Shown here: positions 63,295-64,000 of the stretch, piece after piece
Numbering within the stretch: the stretch's first letter is position 1
Layout: the number at the start of each line of letters is the position of its first letter
NCBI GenBank assembly: GCA_034509425.1
Contig: JAVTVJ010000001.1
Span: 12,481,501 to 12,545,500 of the forward strand
Origin: Eopsaltria australis
Taxonomy: Eukaryota; Chordata; Aves; Passeriformes; Petroicidae
Direction of reading: 5' to 3'
Length of the DNA: 64,000 nt
Notes under the pieces: generated by a model
The model's input: the letters and a program-made list of their open reading frames with translations, nothing else
Databases searched by the model: none
What the model was told of the DNA's origin: nothing
Made by a program: the position numbers and the translations under genes

Positions 63295-64000
63295 ATGGGT
63301 ATTAAGTTGTCCCGGATAGAGCAGGAGTTTTATATCCAAGTTAAAGAAACCCTGAAGTTAAAAAACGGGAAAGCTAATAAGAGGGCTTGGAAACGTTTTG
63401 TTAAGTGGATTTTTGTTTATGTTCCTTTTGCTTCTGCTTCTTCTGTTAAAATTCTGGGGTTTTGGACTTAGAAAAATGTTTACAGGCAGTGGAGAGAGGG
63501 GGTGATGTTTCTGATCGGAAATTTTTTCCGTTGTTGATTTTAATTTGTGATACTTTGTGTATTTGTCGGGAAAGTTTGGAATCCCTGATTCACCCATTCC
63601 ATGTTCCTAATTCCCCTTTTCCCAATCCCTCTTCCCCGCTGCAGGGAAGCGCGCCCCTCGGTTCTCCCCGCTATGAGACTGATTCCCTCATAGCGAACTC
63701 CACTCCAAATCCTTTCTCCGAGCCCTCAGTCCAAATCGCGCCGGTTGCACTTCCCCATTGTTCTACTTTACAAAATGGCTGTGATCTTAAAGATGGCGGT
63801 GGCCTCGTGGCGCCGTGCCGCCACCCTTACACCTACTGCGCATGCTTACGCCAAAAGCCCACGAATCCTCCCAGCTCCTCCCACGGTTCCTTCCCCTTCG
63901 CATCGATTGGCCCTGCGTCGGGTTCCTCCCCCGCGGCCGATGATGTCTTTGCGTCGGGTCCCTCCCCTTGCGCTGGAGGTCCCCGCCCCTGCCCAAGGGA
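63295..64000 (+). pseudogene. gag: retroviral gag, 5' part, frame-broken
   Basis: Gag is the structural polyprotein that assembles the particle at the membrane. The start at 63295 gives an MG N-terminus followed by a serine and a run of basic residues (codons about 17-40), as in a matrix domain. This frame stops at TAG 63469-63471 after 58 codons. The frame two bases further on (positions such as 63459) is open from 63450 to the window edge (180 codons from 63459) and reads like continued matrix followed by a Pro/Ser-rich linker. The change of frame must lie between 63450 and 63471 and fits one lost base (or two gained). A 17-base motif is repeated 36 bp apart (63915 and 63951) in the Pro/Ser-rich part. 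Capsid and nucleocapsid lie outside the window. Confidence 0.8.

Larger units (their letters stand above)
62313..64000 (+). mobile_element. endogenous retrovirus, 5' part, class II-like
   Basis: From left to right there is a complete LTR (62313-62898), two bases, a primer binding site (62901-62919), a leader, and a gag start codon at 63295 with an N-terminal MG (myristoylation type). The remainder runs out of the window, so gag is partial and pol, env and the 3' LTR are not visible. The composition is GC- and CpG-rich compared with the AT-rich flank, which suggests that it has had little time to lose CpGs. The lysine-type primer site and gag start favour an ERVK-like (betaretrovirus-related) class; this is inference. 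The LTR is not the family of the solo LTR at 27543. Confidence 0.9.

Overview
This window looks like non-coding DNA from a bird, probably a passerine or other neoavian. Three things point there: fragments of CR1 retrotransposons in both orientations with the typical avian CR1 3' ends, long terminal repeats (LTRs) of bird-type ERVL and class II (ERVK-like) retroviruses, and an AT-rich background with few repeats. No host protein-coding exon, tRNA, rRNA, CRISPR array or other gene could be supported. Nearly all short open frames have no family resemblance and fit chance. The stretch is best read as intergenic or intronic gene desert. No new biological system is evident.

Layout. 1-12.7 kb: unique AT-rich DNA with one weak CR1-like remnant (about 3.3-3.6 kb) and several short perfect hairpins. 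12692-13252: an ERVL-type solo LTR on the minus strand, with a 5-bp target-site duplication. 16029-16299: an exact tandem duplication of about 136 bp. 22413-23242: a second ERVL-type LTR (minus) interrupted by the terminal 106 bp of an ERVK-like LTR and a 133/141-bp direct duplication of its own sequence. 24272-25043: an exact tandem duplication with a 385-bp unit, carrying a G-run and a hairpin. 27543-28148: a complete 606-bp solo LTR of the ERVK-like family (minus), with a 6-bp target-site duplication. About 28.85-29.39 kb: a probable third LTR type (plus). 32.29-32.53 kb: CR1 3' end (minus). 36.76-37.11 kb: a probable very old LINE piece. 37-56 kb: long unique DNA with only simple repeats. 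56.08-56.45, 58.3 and 60.24-61.30 kb: CR1 pieces, the last holding a recognisable reverse-transcriptase remnant.

Right edge. From 62313 to the window end lies the 5' part of an endogenous retrovirus on the plus strand. It has a complete 586-bp LTR with CCAAT-like, TATA-like and AATAAA signals, a primer binding site resembling the lysine-tRNA class, a leader, and the start of gag. A frame break after about 52-58 codons interrupts gag; the following frame then stays open to the window edge. CpG-rich composition here contrasts with the flanking DNA and suggests a fairly young insertion.

The most informative structure is the interrupted LTR at 22.4-22.8 kb. It is best explained by an exchange between a chromosome carrying an ERVK-like LTR and one with the empty site. 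The two exact tandem duplications are recent on sequence grounds and should be checked as real polymorphisms versus assembly duplication.
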